Assembly: GCA_035048495.1 (NCBI GenBank)
Contig: CM068541.1
Span: 5,215,929 to 5,279,928 of the forward strand
DNA: 64,000 nucleotides
DNA from: Euptelea pleiosperma
Lineage: Eukaryota; Streptophyta; Magnoliopsida; Ranunculales; Eupteleaceae
Reading direction: 5' to 3'
The position numbers and the translations under genes were made by a program. Below are positions 1 to 12,126 of the stretch, piece after piece. Below the pieces are notes generated by a model. The model worked only from the letters and a program-made list of their open reading frames with translations, did no database searches and had not been told where the DNA came from. The stretch's first letter is position 1. Every line of letters starts with the position of its first letter.

Positions 1-160
1 TGGCTACAGATTCAGGACTTCATCCTTTAGTTCCTTATTTCACATACTTTATTGCCGATGAGGTAGTGTTAAGTTCATAGTTTCAATTTATTTTACAGAA
101 TTGGGTGGAAAAAGTGATATCTCTCACTCATGCCACCTTGATGTTTTCTAATAACCTCAG

Positions 161-3120
161 GTTACCCGGAGTTTGAATGATTTCCCTCTTCTGTTTGCTT
201 TGATGCGCGTTGTGCGGAGCCTCCTCCAGAATCCGCACATACACATAGAACCTTATGTAAGTTTGATTTTGATTTGTTTCAGATGGAAATAGTTGTCTCT
301 ACGTGAGATTTTTCAGGTAGACCATGAGGACGGTCTATCGACGGGTTGTATACATGGCACTCATGCAGGTGGTGGGACCCAATCTGTACCGGATGATCCT
401 AACCATCTTGTCTGTTGGCTTTTTTAGAACCGTTAACCCTAATCTTGAATGTCCAAAGGACTGAGATAAGATAGGATGTCTGGGATCATCTAATTGGCAC
501 AAATTTTACCCAGGTTTTGTTGGTGTGACTTATTAAATGGTGGATCCCACTCTGCATGTGTGCTGATTCAACAACAAGAAATACCAGTACTAATTTTACT
601 TTTCTTTGAAGGTATATTGCCTGCCAATCTAATGATGCTTTACTTTTTTCTCTTCAGCTACACCAATTGATGCCATCTGTAATTACGTGCCTTGTTGCCA
701 AAAGGTTGGGGAATAGGTTTTCTGACAACCACTGGGAGCTTAGGAACTTCACTGCAAATCTAGTTGCTTCAATATGCAAGAGGTGGGATCTCTCTGATGC
801 TATAGCTATTGTCCTTATGTCTTATAAATGTTGCAGTGTTTTTCTAAAACTAGTGTAGCATTGCATCTTGGTATGCATTGATGCTGATACTTGAGTCCCA
901 CACTTGATTTTTGGTGATTAAGTTAGATATTTCTGCAATCATCGCTATAATATGTTTACACTATATGGCATATATCACATCTATGTACTTATGCGTAAAT
1001 CATATACTATGCACATATTTTCGACATCCATTGAGATTCACCTTGTCGAGAATGTGTCACTACATTTTCGTTATTTATCTCTTCATCTATTACTATATTA
1101 GTTTTTGAGTTCATTTTGCAAATTTTACTTTCAATGCTTGAAATTTAAACCATAAAGCTTCTGCAGATTTGGGCATGTTTATCACAATCTACAGCCACGT
1201 GTGACGAGGACTCTGCTCCATGCTTTTCTGGACCCAACAAGGGCAATGACTCAACATTATGGTGCTATTCAAGGGCTTGCTGCACTTGGACCTAGTGTGG
1301 TATCCTCTTTTCTCATGCACATTGTAGCCAAAAAAGGCAAAAAAAAAACTGCATGTTCCCTGGTAAAAGTAGCATTTTTAATAGATTAAAAAAATATTGA
1401 CAAAAGGGAAGCTATTAAAACTTATTTTGAACGGAGAAATACTGTTTTTTACACTTCTTTTACACTATATTTGAGGGGAGGGGGGGGGGGGGGGGGCTAA
1501 ATTTTACAGAGATATAACTCCTTGTGCTGTGCAAACATTCATTTTGTCTCTTTAACTTCTTTTCACTTCATGACCCTCTTTTTTTTTCTCATTTCTATTG
1601 GTGGTCTTGTCTGGCTGTTAGTTAAAACCAAGCCCTAGATAACCTAATTGGATTTGGATTTCATGTCCATTCTTTTTCTCCTTGGGTTTTTCGCGATTAA
1701 TGATGCATCTTAATGTGATAGGTACGTCTTCTAATACTGCCAAATCTTGAGTCATATCTGCAACTTCTGGGGCAGGAGATGCTCCTTGAGAAGCAAAAGA
1801 ACGAGATGAAGAGGCATGAAGCGTGGCGTGTTTATGGGGCTCTGCTGGTCAGCTGCTTTTCTAACCTGTTGTTTTTAATGATGTAAAATCTCACTGAATG
1901 GGTATTAAATGGCTACTAACGAGGGAACACATCTTGCAGTGTGCGGCAGGTCATTGCATGTATGATCGGCTAAAGTTGTTCCCGGGTTTACTATCCCCAC
2001 CTGCACGAACAGTCTGGAGGACCAATGGAAGAGTTGTCACTACAATGCCAAGTAACTATCTTGGACTTCCCCTTACAATTAATATAAGTATATATTTATA
2101 TAAGAAAAGGTTTTCTTGCAGTCAATAGTAGAGTAGTCTATTCCTACATAGATTCCACATGTGTAGGCTGTTGCATTGATATGGGTACGGGTGTAGGAGT
2201 CCGGCCCGGGTGTGGAGTGTCCGATTTGGCAAATCTTGAAAAAAAAGATTTGGCAATATACTTCAAATAGTGTGAAACAAAGTAATTGTTTTTTTTAGTG
2301 TCGGACTCCGACACATGTCAGACACAGATACTTTGCCTGACTACATGCAACATAGTGTGTAGCAAATTTGATTATTCATCCAAGTTATCCAATTACGCCA
2401 ACATTGGCCAGAATCATAAGTTTACACTTTTTGGACATCTGAGCCGTCCAATCATTGCATTGACTGAATGCTCAGGATCATTGGAATGATGTGTGCCACA
2501 TGTACAGAATCCACATAGGAAAAGAGAATTACTTTAATTCAGAAGGAATAGATTATCCTTACTGTATACACGCGCACGTTCACACATTTATGCATATGTA
2601 TGTATAAGGTGTGATTGAAGTTGCAACTGTTTTGTCATGGCACCTTAACACAAGCTCGACTCCTGAATTACATACTCTTCAGAAACATTTGGTCCTCAAA
2701 AATGATACTAAATGAAGGTCTTTGATCCTGTTACATTTTAATGAAGATAAACGCAAGGCAGCCATGGATCACTCGATGCAGCAACCACCCCTGAAGAAAG
2801 TTGCAACAGATGGCCCGATGGGTGCACTGCCAACTGACATGCAAGTGGTAGCGGATGGATTTCCTGCTACTTCAGGGGAGTCCGTCATGGGCCCATCGTC
2901 ATCATCCGGACAGGTCCTGAACGAGAGCATTTCTGGCAGCAGCAGCAGCAGCAGAAAAGAGAAGAAGGGTGATGGCCGGGCACCAAGGGTATCTGCTGTT
3001 CTTACTCAAGCCTGGAAGGAGGACCTGGATGCTGGACACCTGCTGGCATCACTTTTCGAGTTCTTTGGCGAAAGCATTTTGTCCTTCACACCCTCCTCTG
3101 AGATGTCTTTCTTCTTGTGA
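161..3120 (+). CDS. TAF6: TFIID subunit 6 (TAF6), C-terminal part, six exons
   Basis: TAF6 is a core subunit of general transcription factor TFIID and acts in the nucleus. Exons by homology and splice sites are 161-256, 658-782, 1167-1299, 1722-1847, 1940-2051 and 2747-3120. They join in frame to 321 residues ending in SEMSFFL and a TGA. Visible family hallmarks are LLFALMRVV, HIHIEPY, LMPSVITCLVAKRLGNR, TQHYGAIQGLAALGP, EKQKNEMKRHEAWRVYGALL, PPLKKVATDGPMGALPT and AWKEDLDAGHLLASLFEFFG. This is the HEAT-like C-terminal domain plus the low-complexity Ser-rich tail. The N-terminal histone fold must lie upstream of the window. Exon 2 uses a GTGGGA donor, and an Arg codon is split across the 782/1167 junction. 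No frame damage is seen, so it is probably functional. The gene is convergent with FTSZ1, whose stop codon is 943 bp away. Confidence 0.95.
1473..1496 (+). repeat. poly-G tract in a TAF6 intron
   Basis: A run GGGG-A-G(17) lies in the intron between the third and fourth TAF6 exons of the window, on the sense strand. Such a run could form a G-quadruplex in the pre-mRNA, and it is also a typical place for assembly length errors. Confidence 0.8.
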
Positions 3121-4063
3121 TCAATTAAAGAAAGATCGGAGAGGGTTCGTTGTTGAGAGTAGCTATGTAAATCATCATTAAAGATAGATTGGCTTAGATT
3201 TCGAAATCGTGATTCAATTCGAATTAGTTGGAAATCTTGCAAAATAATTCTCAATTTTCGCATACTGAATTTTTTGTCAATAATTAGACAATGGGTTATA
3301 TAACTCATTTTGCGCAAAATGCATAGCTGAAATGCCGTCTGGGCAACTCATTTCGGTGATAGTGGCATGCACAAAAGCACTCTAAACGCGGCAAATTAAT
3401 ATAAAAAAAAGGCATAAGCCCCTTCTTAATTTCTCAGGATGGGGTGGAGGAGGTGACATGGCCTCCAAATCAAGCACTTCGTCTTCTTTGATTGCTCAAA
3501 TTGCGGAAGAGCGAAGGTGTTGCTTCCTCCTAATAGCAGCATACACATTTTTTTTGTTAAGTAACCCAAGTCCACTTACCAAGCTTTCATTACCCACCAC
3601 TCCCGCCGATGCTCAAATCCAGCGGTTAGAAATTACTAATCAGCTGACTATGGGTGTTGATCCATCCAGGAGTGGGGGAAACGTCCATGGGGTCAGTGGG
3701 CCCAAAAGAATGCAATGTGGCATTTTCGAGGGACAAACAGAATTTTGAAGATCAATATTTTTTTAGTGCAACATGGAGAAACGCAGTCCATGTTGCCCCA
3801 ATCAAGAGGTTATGGAAGAAGTAATAGTTATGTGACAAGCAACCAGTAGTTCGACAAGAAACTGTTGGTGTGGTCCTTAAGTTCCCACTGTTGGATCCAA
3901 ACTTCTTCAAATTGATATGGCGCCAGCCCTCGGATTTAGGATCCAAGGGTGCAAACCAAGAGTAAAAACAAATAAATGGTACATCTCATGCAAATAGGGT
4001 TCAAGAACATTACAATAAAAAATAAAATAAAAAGGGAGAAAAATCCCAGGAAGTGCAGAAGGT
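3121..4063. other. TAF6-FTSZ1 convergent intergenic region
   Basis: This holds the 3' flanks of two convergent genes. About 3600-3745 is a partial copy of the most common short repeat in the window, recognisable by a 'gctagaaatcac-aatcag-ctga' block followed by 'tcagtgggcccaaaagaatg' and 'gtggcattttcgaggg'. No gene is seen. Confidence 0.6.
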
Positions 4064-7000
4064 TTAAAAGAAGAGCCTCCGCGTAGGTGACCTAGATGAA
4101 ACAGGGGACGGGGTGTTGCTCTTGAGGGGGAGGGGCAGACCCTTGCTTTCTTGGGCTGCTGCTGCTTTCTCCACCAGCTTGGCTGCCTTTGGGTCTGTCA
4201 AGAGCATCTTCTGAAAAGACTGTGAGAAGCCAGTCGCAATGATTGTAACATGAATCTCACCATTGTATCGGTCATCCACAACAGCTCCAAATATGATGTT
4301 AGCAGAAGGATCCGCCAAACTAGTTACAACCTGCAAAAATATTATACAATGCTACGTAACAATGACATACAGAATTTACTGTACTTTTTTCTAAATACCT
4401 CAATTTATTCAAATATTTTGTTTTCATCTATTATTTAAATATATGATTTGCTACATAGATACATAGTATAATAAATAGAATACCCTGCTCGATTTAGGTA
4501 TGGGAATTAGATAGATTGGCCAAGTATTTCCAAACCCAGTCAATCATCAAACTTATTAAGTTTTATCAGACAATTGGTACTAAAATGTTTATCCACCATA
4601 CTTATGAGTTGAGTTTGTGGCAGAAATTTGTGTGTAATGTACTAAAGAAGAAAGAAACTACAGAAACAAAATTGAGATTAGAAATCACGAAGCTCACTCT
4701 AAAACTGGGCCACCACTTGATGGTCATAGCCCAAAAATCAGACTGATTGATTGGAAGATCACGAATGCCTGATCTATTGACTTCTTTGACCAAGATAGGA
4801 AACTGATCACTGCCATAATTTTCTAATCAATGTGATTTCTGTATGGTCCATCTAAGTAGCCAACCAACATTCTCATTAGTTTTTTAGTCAAAAATGGACC
4901 AAGAAAATCCAAAAATATACCCCAGATAGTTTAATGTATAACCTTCATTGAAAAGCAACACGGGTTAGTTTTGTCATCAAATGTAAGAATGATTGTTCAT
5001 GTATAACTCCTCATTTAAAGCAACATGGGTAGTTTTTTCATCAAATAATGGGAAGCACAAAATGGGGGTACTTGTTCAAATTTTACCAAATTTCGTAATC
5101 AGGATGATAATGACAATCTGTCCTTATTTTGCATCCCCTACCTTTTCAATTTTCTGGAAAAAAAAAAAACCCAGATGATGCTTTTCAATGGTTGGCATGC
5201 ATAAAACAGTGTTGGGTAACCTTTCTAGTTCCTTGGGGGGAATTTATGCAAATTCTCTGAAAGAGAATGTGAAACACTATGAAGTGACTGACAGAGGTGA
5301 TTTCAATGTGAAATGGCTAATTTTTTTTAGAATGGGACATTTTTTTTATAAGAGAATGAGACATATTCTATCAGCAGATATGAGTGGGAAGTATAATATG
5401 GAAGAGGAATGCTTTACTGAGCACCTGAGAGACTCTGTTCACTTCTTGCAAGGTAATGTCCTTCCCTCCGGTGATATTATACACAACTCCTGTAGCAGAT
5501 TCAATCGATGATCCTATCAGAGGTGCTAAAGTTGCTTGCTCAGCTGCTTCTTCCGCACGATTCTTGCTAGAGGAAACCCCAACACCAAGCATTGCAGTTC
5601 CAGAGTCCTTCATGACAGCCTTAACATCTGCAAAATCCACATTTACCAGTCCAGGTATCTGCAAAATAGAGAAAATAACTTTCCATTTTATCAAGGTACT
5701 TGAGGGATGGACAGACTAGGTAACACTTGAAACCCAAAAGCTGTTTCTATGGAGAAAAAGATTTGGTGTTTCGCAGACCACTAACAGTGATAATGTCAGA
5801 GATTCCTTGCACCCCTTGCCGTAGAACATCATCAGCGAGAAGAAAAGCATCCTGAAGGGGTGTCTGTTCATCAGCGATATCCAACAAGCGGTCGTTGGGG
5901 ATCACGATAAGGGTATCAACGTTTCTTTGTAATTTCTCAATAGCCTCCAATGCCTGTCTAAGAAAAAAAGGTACAAGATGCACTTTTAGGGCATTAAAGA
6001 AAAATAAGGGGATACTACTGTAAATCTGTAATACTATAAGCCTGGTATGATGTTTATGAGGAGGGAAGGGGTCTCTACTGTCCATATGGTGGATACGGAG
6101 TCCAGTTGAACCATGCAATCAACAGGCTGCACTTATACAATTTCTCATATCTCAAAACGTTACCTGATTGGATGACAAAAAACATTTCAAGAAATGGACT
6201 TCTGTTGCTAGATTGTTTTTCATGATCACCCCAAAGAATGAAACTGACAGATGGTTGGGATCTAATTTTTAGAGGTCTCCTACATGGGGCAATTGATCGG
6301 ATCGTCCTGATTAATGAGAATTGACACGTACATAGTAAATACCTGGAATTTTTACACTTACAATACCACAATAGTATCCCATCGTGCCCCTTAAAGTAAT
6401 GTATCCAAAACCAAAAAACATAGTAACTAGTAATAGATAGATTATATTCATTGCAGTTACATTTTGAGAATCTCTCCTAAGATAGAGAATACCCCCGTGA
6501 CTTAGAAAACTGTCCCTGCATTACGTGAAAATATCAAACTTGGCCCATAATTATGATATTTTCGATAATGCCCACAAATTCATTTGTAGTACAAACACTT
6601 ATGATACCTAAAAGACGTAGCTCACAGAACCCAACTTTTTTAGGAGTGATATCACTTAACCCCACAAGCAATGCATCTCATGCATAAAACTCCCAAAATC
6701 AAAATTTTATTTCAGGAACTCAAGTTCTGTAAAATTTTGCTTTACCTATTTTCAACAAGCATTCACATTTAACCATCATACAGACTTATGTGAATCTACT
6801 CTAACTACCAGAGCATCATTTGAAGTCTTCCTTGAGTAACCAAATTCTGTCCCAAAGTTCACCTCATATTTGATAATATAAACTAGTTCTATCTACTCAG
6901 CCCTAAATTTGATCTCTGGGGGTACAAAGTATATTGAGTGATCTAATAGCAAGTTAACTTGTTTCCTTTTGCAACACTTCTCAAATAGTTCTCTTTTCAC

Positions 7001-10000
7001 TTTGACATATATGGTTCACTAGAAGCAATTACTAACACGTGGGGTTTGGATCAAAATTATGAATTTAAGTATCACCTTGTAAGATATGTATCAAGGGTTA
7101 TATCCTTAATGGATTAGAGGACTATATGTATAAGGTATATATTGGCATTTGAAATGGCCAAATTGTTATGGGAATCATTAAGTAAAAAATATGTAACAAA
7201 AGATGCCGGTACAACGAAATTTGTTGTCGGCAGATTCTTAGACTTCAAAATAATTGATTCCAAAACAGTTATGAGCCAACTACAGGACCTTCAAATTCTC
7301 ATACATGAGATTCATGCTGAAGGAATGTCTATCAGTGAGGGATTTCAAGTAGGATCCATTATAGAAAAACTTCCACCATCTTGGAAGGATTTCAAAATTT
7401 TCCTCAAGCATAAAAGGAAGGAAATGAAGCATGAATACCTTGCTATACGGTTAAGGATGGAAGAAGATAATAAATTAAATGAGAAAAAAAATCGATGGCT
7501 TCAAGTTTGGAATCAAACGCAAATGTAATTGAAGAATCCAAACTAAGCTTAGAAAATACAAATATCAAAAATAGAAGAAGAATTTCAAGGGGCCAAACTA
7601 CAACATCAAGATGATTAAGGGTGATTGTTGTGTTTGTGGAAATCCTGGACATAGAGCCAAGGATTTTTTATTTTTTGATAAGGACATAGAGCCAAGGATT
7701 GCCGCAAAAAGAAGGATCATGATTACAAGCACAACTAAAAAACAGCTCAAGCAAATATGACACTGAAAATCTCTCAGCAGTGGTTTCAAAGGCGAACACC
7801 TTGTCTCTAATGCCGAGGACTGATGGGTGGATACAGGGGCCACTAGGCATATTTGTTCTAACAGAAATGCGTTCACTTCCTACAAGCCTATAACAGAAGA
7901 GTATATCTTCATGGGCAACTCGTCTACATCAGAAGTAGCAGGAGAGGAGAAGGTCGAACTCAAATTCACCTTTGGAAAGACCCTAACACTAAATGATGTA
8001 CTACATGTACCATATACTAGAAAGAATTTAGTGTCAGGTTCATTATTGAGCAAGAAAATGTTTTAAAATGGTGTTCGAGTCTGATAAGCTTGTAATAACC
8101 AAAAGTGATATGTTTGTGGGCAAAGGTTACTAATGAGATGGATTGTTCAAACTCAATACAACCTTAGAAATGTATAAAAAAAGTCTCCTCTGCTTATTTT
8201 TAGTGTTAAGTATGGCATGCTAGATTGGGGCATGCCAATTTTGGTTCTTTACAAAATTGATGAAATTAGGATTAATTCCAAAAATGATTTAAATAGATAT
8301 CATAAATGTGAAATTTATGTAGAATCAAAATTTTTTAGAAAACCTTTTCATTAGCATAAAAAGAACTTTTAAGCCACTTGAATTAATTCACAGTGATTTG
8401 TGTGACTTAAAGTAAACACAAACTAGAGGTGGTGAAAAGTATTCCATAACTTTTACTGATGATTGTACTAAATTCTATGTAGTGTACTTATTCAGAAATA
8501 AATAAGAAACTTTGGACATGTTTAAGTTATATAGAAATGAAATTGAAAATCAACTTGATTTAGAAATTAAAATAGTTAGATCTGATAGAAGTGGTGAGTA
8601 TGACAACATCTTTTATATAATCTTGTAGTCAAAATGGCATAATACACCAGAACCCTGCACCTTATCACCACAACAGAATGGTGTAGCAGAAATAAAAAAA
8701 TAGAACTTTAAAAGACATGGTTAATGCTATGCTTATTAGTTCTGGTTTACCACATAATTTGTGAGGGAAGCACTCCTCTTTGCGTGTTATATTCTTAACA
8801 AAATTTCATACAAGAAAACAGAAAAACTCATCTTATCATTTTGTTCTATTTATTCTCTGAAATTGTTTTCTATAAAACCGATTGTTTCCAACACAAATCA
8901 CATATATGTATGTATGCCTAATATGTGTGTGTGTGTGTCCAAAGGTGGAAGACTCATTCTGGTTAAGAGTACCCTTTCTAATTTGCCAATTTATTACTTA
9001 TCCCTATTTTCCATACCCATGGGGGTGGCCAAGAGAATTGAAAGTATCATCAGGAACTTCCTTTGGGACGACAGAGAAGATAATCATAAGTTTCATCTTG
9101 TTAGCTGGTCGAGGATATGCAAGCCTAAAAAGGAAGGGGGGCTTGGTGTGCGCCATCTTAATCTTATGAACAATGCCCTGTTGGGCAAGTAGTTATGGAG
9201 GTTTGGTGTCGAGAGGGATAGTTTGTGAAGGGTGATTTCTGCCAAGCAGGGAGCCGATTCTTTTGGTTGGGATAGCAGGGTACCGATCTCGTCCTATGGG
9301 ACAGGGGTGTGAAGAGACATTTCCAAGATGTTGGGAGAGATCAGGAATGATAGCAAATTCAAAGTGGGCAGAGGTAATTTGGTTAGATTCTGGGAAGATA
9401 GATGGTGTGGGGACCTATCGCTTAAAGAGGAATTCCCATCTATTTACGCCATTTCCAACCGCAAAGGTGAGTCAGTTCGTGTTGGAGGGCATCCTATCTT
9501 GGGATCTGGGGTTAAGGAGGATTAATGATTGGGAGTTGGAAACGGTGGCTGCCTTGTTGAATCGGCGTGAAGGGGACAAGTTCTCGGATAGCGTAGAGGA
9601 TACTAGATGGTGGATTGAGGATCCTAAGAGGACTTTCTCGGTTAGATCCTTTTATTCTAAACTCTTGGGCCACAACTAGAGTGTTTTCCCAGCCAAGCGC
9701 CTATGGAGGACCCCTATTCCCTCCAAAGTCACCTTCTCTTGGTGTGCGATATTGGATAAGATTCTTTTGGTTAAAAAGTTGAGGAAACGTGGTATCCAGA
9801 TGCCCAATAGATGCGTTTTATGCCGTAGTGCCGAGGAAAACACCAACCATATGCTTATTCATTGCAGTGTTTCCAAGAGAATTTCGGATCATTTCCTTTG
9901 TCTTTTCGGAGTTTCGTGGGTCCTTCCCCTCTCAGTGTTAGATACTTTTAGAAGTTGGCATTCCATAGCCTTCTCAGCAGTGGTCGAATGCTGTGGAGGC

Positions 10001-12126
10001 TTTTACCGCATGCCATTTGTTGAAAGCTGTAGAAAGAAAGAAACCGGCGGATATTTGAAGATAAGGATGCCACCTTCAAGGAGATTGTGATGAACATTAA
10101 AGTCATTTTGTTTCATTGGGGCTCAGTCATCCCGGCAATCAAAGATTTCAGATTCGAGGACTTTGTTTCTCGGTGGGATTGCATGATTATGTAGTCGTTT
10201 GTTTCCCCTGTTAGGGTCGCCCTTGTAGGGTGGGACCCCGCTTTTGCTCTTGTTTTGTCTTTTGGAGTCGTTGTACAACTTTGTTGGGCCTTCTCAGCCC
10301 TCTTAATATATCCTTCTTTTACCGATAAAAAAAAAATTTAAAATAAAGAAAGTTTAAACTAATTGATTTCCATTTCTCATATTTTTCATTACATAACAAA
10401 ATTTCTCAATTTAATTTGAGAATTTCAACACAATGGAAAAGAAATCACATTGTATCATCCAATAAACATTGAAATACATATGGGTCCAGGATGGGTGGAC
10501 ACTCTGATTTCATGTATTCATGCATGTATGAATATTTGTTGTCTAGATCAGTTTGCAGGCTATGTATTATATAATTAGCAAACAAATAAATATGTGTGTG
10601 CCTGAATTTTAAGAAAGCCAAAACAGGCACCTGCCTGCAGAGATCTTTTACGGCCCTCAAAGCTGAACGGATAGGTAACCACACCGACTGTCAAATAACC
10701 TGCGTCCTTTGATATCTGGGCAACAATTGGAGCAGCACCGGAACCTGTTCCCCCACCCATGCCAGCTGTTATAAACACAAGATCCGATCCTTTGAGAGCA
10801 CTTGCAATGGCTTCTTTTGATTCCTCCGCAGCCTGCTCCCCCAAAAGTGGATTACCACCCGTACCTGCATCTCTATTTAACAATTCTAAGCAAAGGAGTA
10901 TAACCCAGCTATCTTTCATAATAAATAAGCGTGTTCCCTATATATTGGGCTTTATCCAATTCTACATACATATGTGAACTATGTATTATATATGTAAAAG
11001 TTCAGATGGTTGGGGATTTATTAGTTATAGTGAGAGTGCCAGACCTAGTCCACGAGTCAAAAGCTCTCCAATTTGAAGTGGGTTCTCCGCAGCAGACTGT
11101 AACAATGCTTGAGCATCTGTATTTATCGCATAGAACTCAACGCCCTAATATCAAAAACATGCAGCATTAACATTAGACCTCCTAAATTTGAGTCGAGACC
11201 CTTGTGCATATAACTAAAAGGAACATAAAGCTGTCATTTGTAAAATTTCTAGGATCATTCCACAAGTAAAACTTTTAGATATAGTCAATCCAAGAGGTGA
11301 CCATCAATTATATGGTCATGATCAATGAGATGGTCCACTAATTGAACAATGGATATGTAAGTATGAAGTTTCAGAATTTACCACCGCATCATGAATCTCA
11401 ACTGAATTTTTAACAATCTATGTAGAGTGAAACAGTAACAACATAGAAACCAAATGCCCAACGAAAACATGCAAGAAAAACTAAAGCAAGATTTAAATAA
11501 ACAATAGAAAGAACCCAATTACTAGATATATATATTTTTTCATTTGTACCCAAATTAAGAATCTCTATTATTAAACCTGTTAATCAAAAGAACTCTAAAG
11601 GAAATATCTTTTCTTGGCACAAAAATGGAGATTCAAACAGTTATTTGCAATAATCTGAGCAACACCAAAACACCCAAGGAAGATAAAATCACTAACAAAA
11701 ATCTGGGTTTCAAACACAAAAGCGAATTAGGCCAAAACGGAGAAACCCGTCTCACAATTCTATAATTAGAACGAAAACAAACCAAAAACAGCACAAGAAA
11801 TGAGAAAAGAAAAAAGGAAGACAAATCACTGAAACCCCACAAAATGTAAGAAACCTAACCTGCAATCCGCTTCCGACCATCCGATTAACAGCATTATTTC
11901 CTCCCCCACCAACACCCACGACCTTAATCTTTGCTGACTCCATGGGAGCAAATGAAGAAGAACAACAGACACCGGAGTCGCTTCGACGCCGCGAACTTCT
12001 CCGGTGAGAACTTGGAGAAAAACCTACTTGAAAAACATCTTTAGAGAGCTTCATCTGCTGAAACCCAACAGAAACTGAAGCAGATGTGATCAATTGGTTA
12101 GGGTTTGTGAGGTGAAGCGTAGCCAT
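4064..12126 (-). CDS. FTSZ1: chloroplast division protein FtsZ1, six exons
   Basis: FtsZ1 is a tubulin-like GTPase that builds the stromal Z-ring for plastid division. Exons in transcript order are 12126-11860, 11144-11045, 10864-10635, 5953-5786, 5658-5425 and 4330-4064. They sum to 421 residues plus stop, close to the usual length of about 430. Residues 1 to about 60 are Ser/Arg-rich, as in a plastid transit peptide. The GTPase core begins at [17 protein letters not shown] (residues 64-80), and the tubulin signature GGGTGSG is at residues 159-165. The C-terminus SPTRRLFF is typical of FtsZ1 and differs from FtsZ2. The exon 3 donor is GC rather than GT (CAG then GCAGGT). No other splice joins SLQ to ALEAIEK in frame. 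Intron 3 (5954-10634) is 4.7 kb and full of retroelement debris in antisense. No stops or shifts break the exons. Confidence 0.96.
7085..8865 (+). mobile_element. decayed Ty1/Copia retrotransposon in FTSZ1 intron 3
   Basis: Fragments run in Copia order. First is a gag domain (7142-7528, with ELWESL-like [12 protein letters not shown] and [14 protein letters not shown]), then a CCHC zinc knuckle ([13 protein letters not shown], about 7630), then a protease/pre-integrase stretch (7827-8066, [16 protein letters not shown] and [23 protein letters not shown]). Integrase pieces follow (about 8378-8860: [48 protein letters not shown]). Many stops and shifts show it is dead. Reverse transcriptase and both LTRs are not visible. 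The 3' part was lost or displaced where a LINE begins near 8900. It is antisense to FTSZ1. Confidence 0.88.
7647..7700 (-). mobile_element. 16-nt LINE-tail micro-insertion with 19-bp target duplication
   Basis: The 19-mer ggacatagagccaaggatt occurs at 7647-7665 and again at 7682-7700, separated by 16 nt (7666-7681). The reverse complement of those 16 nt, TTATCAAAAAATAAAA, is identical to the 3' terminus of the LINE fragment at 61498-61513. The insertion splits the zinc-knuckle codons of the Copia gag, which gives the expected unbroken reading [10 protein letters not shown] when one repeat and the insert are ignored. It is therefore an extreme 5'-truncated LINE insertion. Confidence 0.85.
8900..10345 (+). 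mobile_element. 5'-truncated plant LINE (L1 type) in FTSZ1 intron 3
   Basis: The end of a reverse transcriptase ORF is readable across several frames: [20 protein letters not shown] (from about 8947), [11 protein letters not shown] and [21 protein letters not shown]. Then come the linker ([17 protein letters not shown], about 9370) and the zinc-binding C-terminal domain ([15 protein letters not shown] and [20 protein letters not shown], 9720-9880). It ends after a 3'UTR with 'ttaccgata' and an A-rich tail near 10325-10345. Frameshifts near 9190, 9260 and 9680 show it is inactive. It sits where the Copia integrase breaks off and probably landed inside it. The exact 5' joint and the target duplication are not resolved. 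Confidence 0.88.

Noticed and set aside
2969..3317. ORFs of 70 and 103 codons over the last TAF6 exon
   Set aside because: Alternative-frame and antisense shadows; the TAF6 frame is clearly conserved.
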